Positions 24,925 through 37,851 of a stretch of 64,000 nucleotides of DNA are shown piece after piece. The translations under genes and the position numbers were made by a program. Numbering within the stretch: the stretch's first letter is position 1; the number at the start of each line of letters is the position of its first letter. Under the pieces are notes generated by a model that did not search any database, had not been told where the DNA came from, and was given only the letters and a program-made list of their open reading frames with translations. Source of the stretch: Coptis chinensis (Eukaryota; Streptophyta; Magnoliopsida; Ranunculales; Ranunculaceae); NCBI GenBank assembly GCA_015680905.1, contig CM027377.1, positions 13,912,501 to 13,976,500 on the forward strand, in the 5' to 3' direction.

Positions 24925-26726
24925 TGTCACCAATTTCTAAACAATTAAAAAATGAATATTTGAAATATAAATATCTCAAACATCACTTTCGGTTCAATTG
25001 TCTAAAACCTGTGCTATGACGGGGATACAACACATGTCAAAACCTAAAACCCACATCACAACAGGATCAACTTAACAACAAAAATCTCCAAATCCTCAAC
25101 TATCACTTTATTAAAAACTTTCTTCCATCCCAATACAAACTTAAACAAACTTTAAGAATAACAATTTCCAACATCGTATTCTCATGTCATATAAAAATGT
25201 AACCTACGTTATTACATCCTTCCAATAAGATCAGGCCTAAAAGAAAACTAACGGACTGCTCCAGGCACGAATCCTAATCAGACGCCGTGGTTCCATTGCC
25301 TTCCACCTATTTTCCCAAGAACACACCCACGTTGCCAAAACGAAGCAAACATGGGTCAGCAAAATGGAATTTGCTGGTATGAGTAGACTAACCACATAAA
25401 ACCATTATCATACTTTAATTATTCAAACAATCACTTTATATTATCCCATAACTTAATCATTCACAGCTTGGAAGACAGGTAGTTCCGTCATTTTAACCGG
25501 CATAATTTCTTCCCAAGTAAGACTTCCATTATATAACTCATTATAATAACTCGTTTTAATATCTAAACCATAGAATTAAAACTTACCGATATCCACTGCT
25601 GTATAAGGGTAGGACCGCGTCCCTGCACAAAGTGTTATTAAGTCCTACCCTCCTGCAAAAGAAAGTTAGAACTTCTATATAACCTATGTAGATATTATAT
25701 TATGTATTCAAAAGTAAAACCCAAACACTCGCATAATCAAACAATACAACTAACCCTTAGGCTTAATACTTTAGTTCCTCTCAGAGGAAGGATCCAAATA
25801 ATCGGTCATTCATGGCACATTCAATGAATACCACGGGTCATTCCCGCCACATTCAAGGAATACCCAATCCTACATTCCGTACACTCAAGGAATATAACTA
25901 ACCCGTAAAGGCAAATACCTTAGTTCCTCTTTAGGGGGTCAAACAATCGGTCATTCATGGCACATTCAATGAATACCCGGGTCATTCCTACCACCACCAC
26001 CACAACAATACCCGGTATCCACAAGATCAACCGCGCCCCATTATCGCACCGCAAGCTTCAGCGGCCTTTCATCCCGGTCCACCAACAACTTAATCCAACC
26101 ACAATCCCATGCCTCCGCCCAACAAACCAATCAACACAATAAAAAAACGACATGGGAGTTGGAGTCGCCATTAACGACTCGCCCAGAGCTCCATCGTGAT
26201 TCCAACCGGCTTTTCCCTTTATAAGTAAAATAACAACACGTAAAACAGAACTAACAAAAGAAATCTAATGGGAAGAAATCTTTGACATTAAAGCATTCAT
26301 ACATAGTCGTACTCTAGTTTTGGGAAAAAGAAAAAACTAACTACACACAATATCGGTTTATATAGACAAGAACTTCAGTAAATTCTAAGCGGATAAAAAA
26401 AAATCATAGTTCTAGTAGTGGTGAGAGTTAACTCTACTCACTTGTAGCTTATCCGATTATCAACCGCCTACCGGGGAAAAACCTTCATTTCCTTCCTTCA
26501 ATTAAAACTCCCATTTTTTTCTAAAACCCTCACTGTGTTGTTTTTTTCCAAAAACTCTATTGAGAAAACTCCCCCGAAAAACAAGGACAACACTTATCCA
26601 TTTACCTACGGGCTTTTATCCCAGATCTGATAGTTATCATCTATCCATTTTATCTATTTTCATTATTATTATTTTTATTATTATTATTATTAGGAAAATA
26701 AAATAATAAAAACACGGGGTGTTATA
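24925..26726 (-). repeat. LTR (5' LTR in element orientation)
   Basis: Right LTR, 1802 bp, next to the primer-binding site on its left and the TAACT duplication on its right. Confidence 0.88.
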
Positions 26727-28468
26727 TAACTATTCAACCAGCATTACTCTTCGAGTTTGTTCGAATAGTATTGTTTTATGGTAATTTGTAGTGTTAGAGT
26801 GTGGGATCTATTCAGTGCAAAAATATAAAATTTATTCATATAATCATTTTGTCCTTGATATATAATATTAGATGTTTTTCTTCTCTGGGAAGGACATCGT
26901 ATATAATACTCAAATGCACACGGCACCCTAACACAAACACAGTTGGTATGAAAACACCCAATAACTCAACTCGACTCGATTTCGAATATTTATCACATTC
27001 GAAGTCGACTCGGCGACACTTGTATGACTGTAGAGATCGACTCGACTTCGTCTCATGACATTATCACCTATTACTCTTATCATTGCTAGCATTAGCATTA
27101 GGCATCCATCCGCTGTAATACCCAAATCATCACAGCCATTTGCCATCATTACAATGTTCTTACCATCATTACGCACTATGCCAACTCAAGCAACCTAACA
27201 CCCAAAGCTACTGGACACGTGCTCATCTTAACCACACATCTATCCAGACCACCACACGTGTCTTACTTTATGTACACCCTCAATGCCTATAAAAGCCACT
27301 CTCAAAACTATATTGGCTTGATTCCAGCACTCTTGATTCTAATCTCACTTATATAGTGCTGGACACGTAGACATTTTCTTACTCATAAAGAGCAGCCATT
27401 TCCACCAACCAAAACTATCCCCTTCATTCTAGAGCTAAATCTTAAATAATTGGTGTAATATCCTATTAATCCCATAGAATAAAATTAGACATTTACATTC
27501 TCAATGGATTTGTCAAGCGATTTACTCATCCCGTTAAATATATTGGTTACCACTGCTTGCAGACTTCCAGTCGTTATATCTCGAGTGCAGAAAGACAACA
27601 AAAACTCGTATTTAGCAAGTAAACTGATTGCAAATTTTGGATAAATTGATAATCTCGCATACATTTGAGTTGAGGCTTGATATGTGCTTGTAAAATTACA
27701 GAACCCTGGAAGGTGGTCCTAAAAGTCTAAAACAGATAAAGCATACAAATTGAGAAAAGTACACGCCACGATGAGGCACATTTTCCACATAAACCTTGAA
27801 GTACACAGACCAATTGTGGTGTACAAATACCAAATGAACAACATTCTTAGCCAATCCCAGAAGCCATAGCCCGCAACTCATACAAACCGTAAAAAACAGA
27901 ATTATGGTTGTGTAAACAGGAAAGGATGCTATTATGTATTGAATTACATACATGTCTAATTGCTGAGTTGTCCCTTGAAATAATGCAATGGAGATGAAAT
28001 GCTACTTCGAACAATTCGGTGGTTAGGGAAGCATAGGAAAACAGTGTGCAGAGCTTAAGAAACCAAGGTGAAATGGAGAATTATACAATCTTCGGGTCAC
28101 TGCTTTCTCGGGAACAGGAAGCATACTTGGAGTCTTGTGCTTCTGTTCTGGAAGATACAAGGATGGTGCTTAAGGAATGGATTAGATTGTTAAAATTACT
28201 AGAACAAGAACACCAGAACGATTCAAAACTATAGCGTACATACAATGCCTGTTTGCCATTAACATTATAACAGTTCTTATTTATGACTTCATGGTGCAGT
28301 AACGATAATAAACTATGTCAGGCTGTTAGCTTTCTCAGCTTTCTGAGCATATGAACTTGGCTGCTAGATTCAAAACAGTCACAACTTGATGGGATTCTGA
28401 GATAAGATCAGGAGCAACAATTCAGTGAATCATCAAGAACTACACATCTAAGCTCAGAGATTTTCTTC
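26727..28468. other. Intergenic region with a promoter-like segment but no gene
   Basis: No credible coding region. Two CACGTG G-boxes (about 27216 and 27256) stand 40 bp apart, followed by CTATAAAAG near 27290, all in plus-strand promoter order. No ORF of note follows. The 62-codon ORF at 28046 overlaps the OTP51 3' flank and shows no recognisable motif. Confidence 0.45.
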
Positions 28469-31154
28469 CTATTCGTTTTCATTGTCACTGCCATCTGATG
28501 CTTTCTCGTCAGAGTCGGATCCACTATCAAAATTGATATCCTGGATCTCTGCCCCATCATTCCCCAGATCTTGGACATCAGCTCTCAAAAGTTCTCTTAA
28601 ATCATCAAGAATGTAGAGCTCTGTAAGTTTCCAGAACCAGACAGAGTTACTGCCAAGGAAACCAATCCAAAACACCCTCCCCTTCCGTTTTACCCTGCAA
28701 TCCAACGATTTCGCTTTCAATACCATGACAATTTTTTCAACATCCTCACGAGTTCCACCCTTTAGCTTGAGCAGTATATCTCCAGAGGATGTTCTATATC
28801 CCCCATACATGTACCAGTATGCTAAAACGCGTGGTGACAACCAACGATGGATCAGCTTTGGAATTACAGGCCGTCCTTTTGGCCAAAATTGGTCTGCATA
28901 GAAACTAAAATACGTGTGTGCAATCGTAGAAAACCTATCTGGTATACTTTGATTCCCGTCAGTTTCCCTGCTAAAAGAATTTAGCCATTCATGGTAGTGG
29001 TCATGGATATGTCTCTTCAAAACAGAATGGACACTAGAGCTTTTGCTGAATTCAAAATGAAGGGCATGATTCTTCCTTGCTTCATCTGACTCTAGGCGCA
29101 GACCACCTAACAATAAACCAATCAAAATCTCTCTTTGGTCTTTACTGAGTTTCAAACTAGTGGGTTTCTTAAAAGATTTCCTGCTCAAGCTCAGAACAAA
29201 GTCGAGTTTTTCCATTAACGAAGGATCAATGTCATATTTCTTTAAGCACATCAAATCGTAAATCTTTTCAGCTTCAATGTACTGCCCTGAGGAGAGATAC
29301 CCACTTAAAATGGTATTGCAGGATCTGGAGTTAACACCAATTGCTCCATTACTATACATTTGGTTGAAGATCTCCATAGCCTTGTTATGGTTACCAAGTC
29401 TTACCAAAGATTCCAAGTAGATATTGAAAACAGCTCGGTTTGGTTGGCATTTCTCAAGGTATTGTGTAAAAATTGCCTCCAGCTTCTCATGCAAATTCAA
29501 TTTGAGGTACATGTTCATTAGCTCAACATAAGCCGGTATAAGAGGCTTCATTCCACTCTTTACAAAATCATTCACAAGGGACTCAGCGATTTCTATCTCC
29601 TGTGCTTCACACATCACTTCTATTATCTTATGATATGCAACAACATTGGTGGAATTTGTACCTTGCATTGCTCTGAATACCTCCAACGACTTTGTAGGTT
29701 CTCCCACCTTTGCATAAACTTCCATTCGGTGGACAAAAGCTTGGGAAGGAAGGCTGCAATCGGACCTTAGGAGCTTAAGCCAAGTCTTTTCTACTTCCTC
29801 CACATCCCCTTGCTTAGAATATGCTCTCAGTATGGACACAAGAACATCTTTCTCCTCTTCCACTCCCACTTGTTTCATTTCTCCTCTCAATGCTACAATC
29901 CTCTCAGTGTCTATAACATCCTGATAGCTATGGAGCCATATCAAACCTGCATATATATTCTTCGAAACATCAAGCCCAGAAGTCACCATGTTATGATAAA
30001 CGAACTCTGCCTGCTTGAGATAATATTTAGACGTTCCACCCGGCTTACTGACAAGAGCTTTAAAAAGAGAATTATGCAAGCTAAGGCGAGGCTTATAAGC
30101 CCCAAACTGTATCATACGGTTGAAAATACCACAAGCTTCCTCAAGACAACCTTGAATTGGTGAACTCAAATAGGCAACAGTCAGAATATGAAAAGTCGAT
30201 TCACTAGGAACACAACCCTGATTGATTATATTGTTAAATATCTCACGACATTTAGTGAATTTCCTCTCTTTGCCCATGTAATCTGCTAGCTTGGTAGCAA
30301 AATCAAAATCAAATCGATACCAATGCTGCTGCATCATCCACTTATACACCTAATATCCAACAACAACAACAACAAAAAAAAAGCTTCTCTCACACAATGT
30401 ACAGAAAAAGAAAAAGAAAAAGAAGGGCAATGCTTAAAATGATCAACAAGTTTACACATTGATACTCTACCTACTCATTTAAACAATATATATGACAACG
30501 GGGGTCTTTAAATTTTCAATATTTCAGTCAATCAAGCAAATAAACAAAGAAACAGAATGCAAGAAACACACTTACCCTAAAAGAAGCTTCATTTTCACGA
30601 ATTCTCATAAAATGAACAGCAATATACATAGCATTCTCTTGAGCAATCCATTTCCTTTGTGCATTAAGTATTCTAATCAAAGTAGCAGGTTTATGAGACG
30701 GTAGCTCTTTACACAACCAAGCTATTTTAGACCTTCTCCATTGTTCAGGTAACTCTTCCAACTCTTTCACTTCAACAACAGGTGAAGCCAACTTCTTTAA
30801 CTCAGCAACATCAAGCTCATTACTTTCACTTCCAAACTCCCATTTTTCCTCCACCCCAGTTGAAGAAGCATAGGGGGCGGAAGAGAATGGTTTTGAGGAT
30901 GAGGAGAAAGAGAGAAGATGGTTAGTGGGTGTAAATAACGTGGGTGTACGATGGGGGTGAAAATATGAAATGGATTTTGAGGATTTGGTGAAGAGAGAAA
31001 GAGAACGGAGAGAAGAAGAAAGAGAGTGGCGCATGGAGGGAGTGAAGAGGAGAGAGAGAGTGGTGTGTGTGTGGATGGAAGAAGAGAGGGGTGTGGATAT
31101 GAAAATTGGGGTGGATGAATAAGATAGCTCTTGTGCTCCGCTTCGAAGGAGCAT
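28469..31154 (-). CDS. OTP51: OTP51: chloroplast PPR protein with LAGLIDADG motifs
   Basis: Two exons, 31154-30576 and 30349-28469, join R|VYKW in frame for about 819 residues. The first ~95 residues are Ser/Thr-rich and hydroxylated with few acids, as a chloroplast transit peptide should be; an internal ATG at residue 41 (MRHSLSSS) is an alternative start. The middle carries P-type PPR repeats (e.g. REIFNNIINQGCVPSESTFH, KSLEVFRAMQG, KAMEIFNQMYSNGAIG). The C-terminal third has two LAGLIDADG-like helices (LIGLLLGGLRLES near residue 604 and LAYWYMYGGYRTSSGD) and ends in an acidic tail. This domain order is that of OTP51, which in Arabidopsis is needed to splice ycf3 intron 2 and other chloroplast group II introns. 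No frame break. Confidence 0.93.
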
Positions 31155-31529
31155 TTTTTTCGGTTTTGCCCTATTTAAAACGGCGCCAAATTTTAGACGG
31201 CTAAAATGTTGGGTTACATTGATGATTTTCTAGACCTTTCCATTTTATCCTTGTAGATTTTTTCCTGGAATTTTAAAAAATCAATTTCGGGTTTTCAAAG
31301 TTACTGATATTTGGATTCCTAGTGGACTGTGTCCATAAAGTAGAGTTTCCAGACAAAAAGAGAACATCTATTATCTTGAGTAGAATGCAAATTGGAAAAG
31401 AAGTACTGAAGAGAAGAACAAACAGATATTGTACAAAACAAGGCTCTCTACCTACAACAATGCTTACTAGCCACTGAACAGGTGTTCAGGAATTACAAGC
31501 TTATTGCTAAGGCTATATAGAATGTAAAG
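31155..31529. other. OTP51 upstream / CNL downstream gap
   Basis: Upstream region of OTP51 and 3' flank of the resistance gene, both on the minus strand. No other feature seen. Confidence 0.4.
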
Positions 31530-34500
31530 TCACCAATGTTGTTGAAGCCAATCTGAGTCCATTCGTATGTTGGGAATATGTGCTATCTTGTACCAATTAT
31601 TACCTCCTCTCTGAAAAGCCTCCATAAGTGCAGGACATCCTCTAATGTACAACATTTGAAGTGTGACAGGTAGCTGATTCCCGGGAAGCGTTAAGAGTTG
31701 AGGGCATTTACAAATCTCTAGAAGTTGGAGGGAAGAGAGATTTTGAATATATCTGGGAAGGGATATCAGAGTAGGACATGATACAATTCGGAATGACTTT
31801 AACCCGGAGGGTAACTCTTCGTCGTGCAAGGACTTGAGTTTAGCACAAGAGCAAAATTCCAAGTACTCAAGTGAAATGAGCTTCTGCAGCCCGTCCTCCT
31901 TTGGCAGCGATGTAAACTCGTCGCAATCAATAATCTTCAATTCTGTAAGTGATACCATGTGCTGAAGTACACCATCCGGAAAACATTCTAGCTTGGAAAA
32001 ATGAGAAACGGTTAAAGAGGAAAGAGATCGGAAGCAAACCAAAGAACTCAATAACATCTGGTCACACTGTCCAACCACTAATTTCTGAATAGAAGGGACT
32101 GATGGAAGAGTTTTTAATCCCTTGCAATTCGCTATTTCGAAAATTGTAAGAGTTAGAGGGAGTTGAGGTAGTTGTTCCAACTTGGGGCAATCCCAAATGG
32201 TAAATTCCTTTAAGCAAGGGAACTCACCTGCCTCTACTCCAGACCAGTCCTCCAAAATAGGCATGTCCTTAATTTCCAGCATCTCCAGTGACAGAAAGCC
32301 TCTAACAGCTCCATCCCCAAAAAGTCTGCACCAATACGTTTCAATCCATACATTCCATGCATTTTGAGATTTTTTAGTTTTGGAAGTTGCCACACTGGTG
32401 GTAAATGTCCACATTTCCTAAAGTTAGACAAGCAGAGAGTCTCTAAAGTAGAGAGTGATCCATTCCTTATCCAACTTGGAAATGTGGCACCACCATAATT
32501 TTGAATCCTCAGCTCTTTGAGGTTTGTGTGAGGTTGAAGGCCTTCAAGTACCTCTTCATCCATTCTTTCACTCCGCAAACTGAGTACATTAATTTCACTC
32601 CAATGCAATGTCAAGTCATCAATGTCAGGCTTTGTCATTAAACTAGCATCTTTGGCCGTCAGCACATCGACAACATTTTCCAGCTTTGAAATACGAAGTG
32701 CTCCTCTAAGATTCATCAGATTCTTAAACTCTTCTACTCCACAACCACTCCTTTTGGTCACTACGAAATTTGACAATGTCTGGAGACTAGTTAACCTTCC
32801 CATTCCTGGTGGTGTGGATATCAACCTAGAGAATGGATCCAGCTGAGAGCTTCTCTCAAGAAATGGAAGAATGTTGGATAAATCACTGCTAAAAGAAGTG
32901 TCTATATCTCGTAGATTTATCAGGTTTCTAAGATATTTTGGTAACTCGAGTAGTCGTCTATCAGAAAAGGGAAGTATTCTTAACAATATCGTGCTGTAGG
33001 ATATATTCAGATGTCGTAGATTTACCAGATTCCTCATGTCACTTGGCAACTCAAGAAGCTCGAGACATTTGATCAGATTTAGAGTTTGTAGATTGACTAG
33101 AGTGGTTATAGATTCCGGTAATCTTTCAATGCGAGTCCAAGAGAGATCAAGGTATCGCAAATGCTTCAAGTTTCCCACTGAATTCGGTAGCTCAAAAATG
33201 CTGGTATGACTCAAATCCAGCACACGTAAGCATTTCAGTTTCAAAAATAGATCAGAGGGGATGTGTTCAATGCGAAATCTGCATCCACCCATGAATAACA
33301 GTGTGCGCAAGCTCTTGGATTTGTATAAAGCATCATAGTCTTGTCGTGTTAGTTCACCAAAAATAAGGGATACATGGCGAGCTCGTTTGGATATATTGCA
33401 TACCTCATTAGCGTCAGACCTAAAGCATTCCTCACGCATGATAGATTGTGCGAGGTCGTGGATGAAACCATGCATCTTGTACCTTGATTGGCCGTCCAGA
33501 GGATCTATATGTGCGAATTGAAAGAAAGACTTGGACAACAGCTCAAGAAAATAATCATTAGCTGTGTCCTCCAGTTGTTTCCCTCCCTTCGGCTGGATAA
33601 AACCTTCCGCAATCCACAATAGGACTAAGTTTTCCTTTTGAAATATGTACTCCCTGGGAAACATTGAGCAAAAACCAAAGCAAGGTTTCAGATGAATAGG
33701 CAAATGGTGATAGCTCATTCTTAAAGTAGGCAAGATATCATTCTTGTCCTCTGGAATGTCGCATGTATCAGTTTTCAAGGTAGTATCCCATTCCTTCTCG
33801 TCTTCAACGAACTTTAAAAGGCCTCCAAAATTCTTTACTGCCAAGGGCAACCCCTCACACTTCTTCACAACTTTCTTCCCGACTGTTTCAAGATTTGGAG
33901 GTAATTCTGAAAGCCTATTTCCCATTGTACGTTGTTTGAATAGCAACCAGCAATCTTCATTTTGCAAACCCTCCAAATGGTGAGCTTTAACTGTGCCCAT
34001 GATTAAAGAAACCATTTTGCTCCTGGTTGTTACAATAATTTTACTACCTTCCGCAGCAACATTTAATGGAACTTTTAAGGTATCCCAATCAGTATGATTC
34101 TCGTTCCATACATCATCTAGCACGAGCAAAAATCTCTTCCCGTATAGCATACTTTGAAGGCCTCTGCATTAGATCCATGTCTAAGAGATCACTTTGACTT
34201 CCAGTTGCAGACTCTATAATTGCTTTGGTGATCCTTCTCACATCAAAATCCTCCAACACACAAACCCACATTCTTAGTTCAAAATGCTTCTGAACTTTCT
34301 CATCATTGTAAACTAGTTGCACAAGAGTTGTCTTCCCAAGTCCTCCCATTCCAACTATGGGAATAACTGCGGCACGCTTTTTCCATCAGATTCATCTGAT
34401 AACAACAACGACGATATTACTATCTCTTTGTCATCATTTCTGCCAAAAACACATGATTCATCTACTAATGAACTAGTTTGTGGCCTTGCTCTGATTCCAT

Positions 34501-34900
34501 GAGTCTTCCCTCCACTTCCCTCTCTCAAGTGAAGATCCTCCCTCTCTTTTGCAATCTCATCTAGTCTCTCAATGACATCATTTATCTTAGGTGCTATACT
34601 AATGGAGGACAAGAAGTTCCTTACTCGACTCGACTGAAAAGCTTCGGTTGCCATCTCATCTATCAAGTCATCAGCATCATATGCTACGTCTTTAAGATCC
34701 CTTAGCCAAATTCTTACTGCCTCCTCCCTTATTTGCCTTTGTTCTGCATCACTGAGTACTGCTTGAATTCTTGAAAGAATTCTAGTCAACTTCTTCAGTT
34801 GTTTGTCAACACCCCTACGCAACCCAAACTCTTCTAAAATGGGAGAAGCCAATTGTTGAAACACTACTTGTAAAAACGCAGATAGAGCTGCATCTGCCAT
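31530..34900 (-). pseudogene. CC-NBS-LRR (CNL) disease-resistance gene, RGA-like, frame broken three times
   Basis: A single-exon CNL starting MADAALSAFLQVVFQQ at 34900. In order: Rx-type coiled coil with DADDLIDEMATEAF (EDVID-like), P-loop GMGGLGKTTL, RNBS-A, kinase-2 KRFLLVLDDVW, RNBS-B GSKIIVTTRSK, GLPL (CEGLPLAVKNFGG), RNBS-D CFGFCSMFP, then about twenty leucine-rich repeats to 31530. The MHD motif reads MHGFIHDLA, so the usual Asp is Gly. Three single-base slips split the frame: just before the P-loop (near 34350), before kinase-2 (near 34140-34165) and in the LRRs within a T/G run (near 32305-32315). All three reading frames are otherwise open and conserved, so either the breaks are very recent or some are sequence errors. 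CNLs sense pathogen effectors in the cytosol. Confidence 0.88.
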
Positions 34901-34938
34901 GGTTTTTTCCTTCTCTATATCACAAAATTACTGAGAAC

Positions 34939-34969
<31 letters not shown>

Positions 34970-36061
34970 TTACCCACCTGATCAGGAGGATAGAACTTTA
35001 GAAGTAGTCAGAGAAAACGGCAGTTAGATTTTAGAACAATGAACAGTAATGACTAAGGAAGTTGCCTGGGAATGTAGAGTTGACTGGACTTGTCAGTTGT
35101 GGTGTGCTGCTGCTATGGGCAGTTACACTAGTACAGTAAATCAGTAATAGTGTAGTAGTGTACTACTGAATACTGATGCAATATCCAGTACACATCCGTG
35201 AGCCCATCACCTCAATTTAAATGGGACTTGAGAATCTCAGCTGAGACCAAGGTAGAAATAAGTTTTTTTGGTAAAGAAAGGTAAGTTGATTGCCGGCTTG
35301 GCTCAGAACATTCTAGAAAGCCCAGTATTCCAAATGATTTCAAAACAGAATCACAAGTTTATAGGGATTTTGTTAAAGAATGCGAATTTAGCTTTCCTAT
35401 TCATGAACTTGAATTTTGATCACTGGTTATGCCGCAAGTTTTAACAATCAAAACCCTACTAAAAAGAAAGCAATTCACTTTTTTTTTTTCTTTTTGCAAA
35501 TGAATACACTTCCAAAACAAGGAAGAGCTTCCTACATTCTTTACATCCATACATAAACTAATCAGCGACTTTGCCGTAGCAAGGTTCAAAATAAAATATG
35601 GAGGGATTTGTTGTCCTCTAGCCATGAGTATATAAGCAATAATATTTGAGTCTGCAAATGTAAAAGAAATTACAATAATTAAACAAATAAATACTATAGT
35701 AAATATCATATGCTTACTAATCTAGCTCTCCATGATAAATTGGTTCTCGATGACTTCAACTAGGTGTTTGGCAGTCCGTCAAAAACAATTCACTTCAAAA
35801 CTTTGCACTACACGAAATTATCTAGATTTGCATAATTTCGGGTACAAAAAATTGTCTACCATATTTAGGCTGAGGATAGGTTAACTGAGATGGGCCAAGG
35901 ACCCAACTGATAATGTGTTACTCATTTATGGATTGATAGACACGACTACTTTTCATCATGATTCACGACCCAGAAAAAGGTCAGACCCAAAGCCCAACTT
36001 TATACTCGACCTCAATCTAAGTAGTGAAAAATGAAAACGGAGGACAAAACAACCTGGTTGC
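34901..36061. other. Intergenic region upstream of the CNL gene
   Basis: An ATT microsatellite lies at 34948-34970. From about 35480 a T-tract is followed by a segment that, read on the minus strand, ends in poly(A), as a retroposed copy would. No gene recognised; the 102-codon minus ORF at 35401-35709 shows no motif. Confidence 0.4.
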
Positions 36062-36272
36062 CAGGGGCGGACCTAGGAGAGGGCTAACAGAGGCTATAGT
36101 CCCCTCCCAAACTTTCTATGAAAAAAAAAGTCACGATATATACTACTAGTTAACATAAATACATATTACCATTTAGTGTTATTTTTATTATGTGAGAGAA
36201 TCATTTCTTTATTTAAAAAACGTTTCCTAAAGTAGCAGCCCCCTCTCAGTTTGAATCCTGGTTCCGCCCCTG
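36062..36272. mobile_element. hAT-type MITE
   Basis: A 211-bp element with terminal inverted repeats CAGGGGCGGA..TCCGCCCCTG. Flanking CTGGTTGC and CTGGTGGT look like a slightly decayed 8-bp target-site duplication. No coding capacity. Confidence 0.65.
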
Positions 36273-36518
36273 CTGGTGGTTGAGTCAGACTGACTCCCCA
36301 ACGGCCAACGCACTGCACAAAACTCTTGACAACGACATACTAATCCAATAAGAGCTAAATGTTATAATAGTCGAACAGGTTAAATTGATAAGTCTTGCAA
36401 GATATAAGTTTTTGCACAGTGAAAAATGATATTGTAAAGTTTATCTCAAAAGTCATGCATTAAGACAAATATTGTCATATATTAATCTTTAAAAACACAG
36501 GCATAAATAAAGCTACTT

Positions 36519-36875
36519 CTATATTTCGTCAGCACTCAGAACATGGAATCGAAATACGTTATTTTCTTTATGCACAAAGCCAACTGTAGTTCCTGCAGCA
36601 AGGTGCCTCCGCATGAAAAATCCAGAATCCATGCAGTAACCAGTCCTTGACACCCTTCTTATTCTTGAAGTGTATCGGGTGCCAGTGTCAATGTCGTCAA
36701 TATAGATTTGGTTATCATAGCTCCGGCGGGAATCAAGATCCTTACCATTATTAATATGTGGTAAAATATGCTCCATCACTTGGGTGGGTGCCAAACGAAG
36801 CCCGTCGCTGATATCAGTTTCAGTCAGTTTTTTGTTAATAGGCCACATGAATTGGTGTGTCTTGGCTGGCAACAT
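36519..36875 (-). CDS. Small B3-domain-like protein
   Basis: One 118-codon exon. KKLTETDISDGLRLAPTQV, then a D-TGTRY strand, a YCMDSGFFMRRHLAAGTTVGF stretch (split here as YCMDSGFFMRR + HLAAGTTVGF) and RFHVLS at the end follow the pattern of plant B3 DNA-binding domains of the short DUF313/REM-like type. There is no nuclear-localisation signal or second domain. A broken second copy lies at 52775-52905. Whether it is expressed is unknown; it stands alone among gene fragments and could be a remnant whose frame happens to be open. Confidence 0.55.
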   Translation of the reverse strand: MLPAKTHQFMWPINKKLTETDISDGLRLAPTQVMEHILPHINNGKDLDSRRSYDNQIYIDDIDTGTRYTSRIRRVSRTGYCMDSGFFMRRHLAAGTTVGFVHKENNVFRFHVLSADEI

Positions 36876-37851
36876 TTTAAATTAAAATGTTGAAGTAGTG
36901 GTAGGCCAAAGAGGTATAGAGTTTTTTATAGCCATGAACCAAATCTCATGAAATTGCACTCTCATCAAAATATGTTGTTCATTGGCAATCAGATTACCTT
37001 TTGTAATTTTATGGATTTTTTTTTACAAATAAACTAAGAAAGTAACTAAAAAATATTGAGGAATCTTGAGCACCGGTTCGTGATTCTGTTTAAATTATTA
37101 AGTTTCCCTTTGGTTGAGATTTTATACCAACAAATGATTTTGAAATAACCTTCTATGGAAGAAATGATAAACTTTTTATGAAAGTACCAAATCCAAATGA
37201 ATGTTTGATTTAATTAGTGACAAAAAAGAAAGAAAAAGAAAAGGCAACTCATTCAAAAGGGGCGGAAAGCTCCATAGATTGTGTTCCTCATTCCTTAAGC
37301 TAGATTATCTCATTTTGAGAGTAAACTAATGGTTTCTAAATACTTTTACCAAACAACTATTATCCAAAATCAATTATAAAGATCATAATAATGTAGTGTA
37401 ATAAACGGGCCAAATACCAATCTATCTAATAATAAAAAGCGATGGGTGGTATCCATCCGAGTATTAATCGTTCATCTTTTAACAAGTTGTGACATGGCAA
37501 AAAAAACGGCTCACACCTGGTATGCTACTTTCATCCACAGCGTCTGGATCCATGAGATCAGATCTTCCTTTTTAATCTCTCTTCCAACATCTGCCCTAAC
37601 CGCCGCATCAGCCCTCCCACTCCCACCCTTACAGTCTCCCTCTACAAAAGCTATACTATAAGTTGGTTTTCAGCGTTGGCTAACATGGATGAGAAATCAA
37701 GATTGAGTTTTAGGAATTGAAATTTCGTGGAGCATTCGTAGTGCTAATGAACATCAAGCTTCCTTTTTGAGGATGAACATGTATTCCGACAGCTCAATGA
37801 TTCCTGAAGCTGAAGAAGAAGGATCTGGGATGGAGTTTGACAACCACGTAT
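36876..37851. other. Intergenic region with no recognised gene
   Basis: AT-rich sequence with short unsupported ORFs. Nothing recognised up to the start of the TauE/SafE fragment. Confidence 0.4.

Larger units (their letters stand above)
18170..26726 (-). mobile_element. LTR retrotransposon, Ty3/gypsy-type, non-autonomous (LARD-like), minus strand
   Basis: Two direct LTRs of about 1.8 kb (18170-19976 and 24925-26726) flank a 4.9 kb interior, and a perfect 5-bp target-site duplication TAACT borders the whole (18165-18169 and 26727-26731). Orientation is minus: next to the right LTR lies TGGTATCGAGC on the minus strand, a primer-binding site like that for initiator tRNA-Met, and next to the left LTR the minus strand reads GGGACGAGATCCTTTTAAGG, the polypurine-tract context typical of gypsy elements. 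No gag, protease, RT or integrase could be recognised in the interior, so it is a fossil that probably moved in trans. Long stretches of the LTRs are nearly identical, suggesting a fairly recent insertion. Confidence 0.88.

Noticed and set aside
28046-28234. 62-codon ORF MQSLRNQGEMENY
   Set aside because: Amphipathic but short, no recognised family, and antisense to the probable OTP51 3' UTR.
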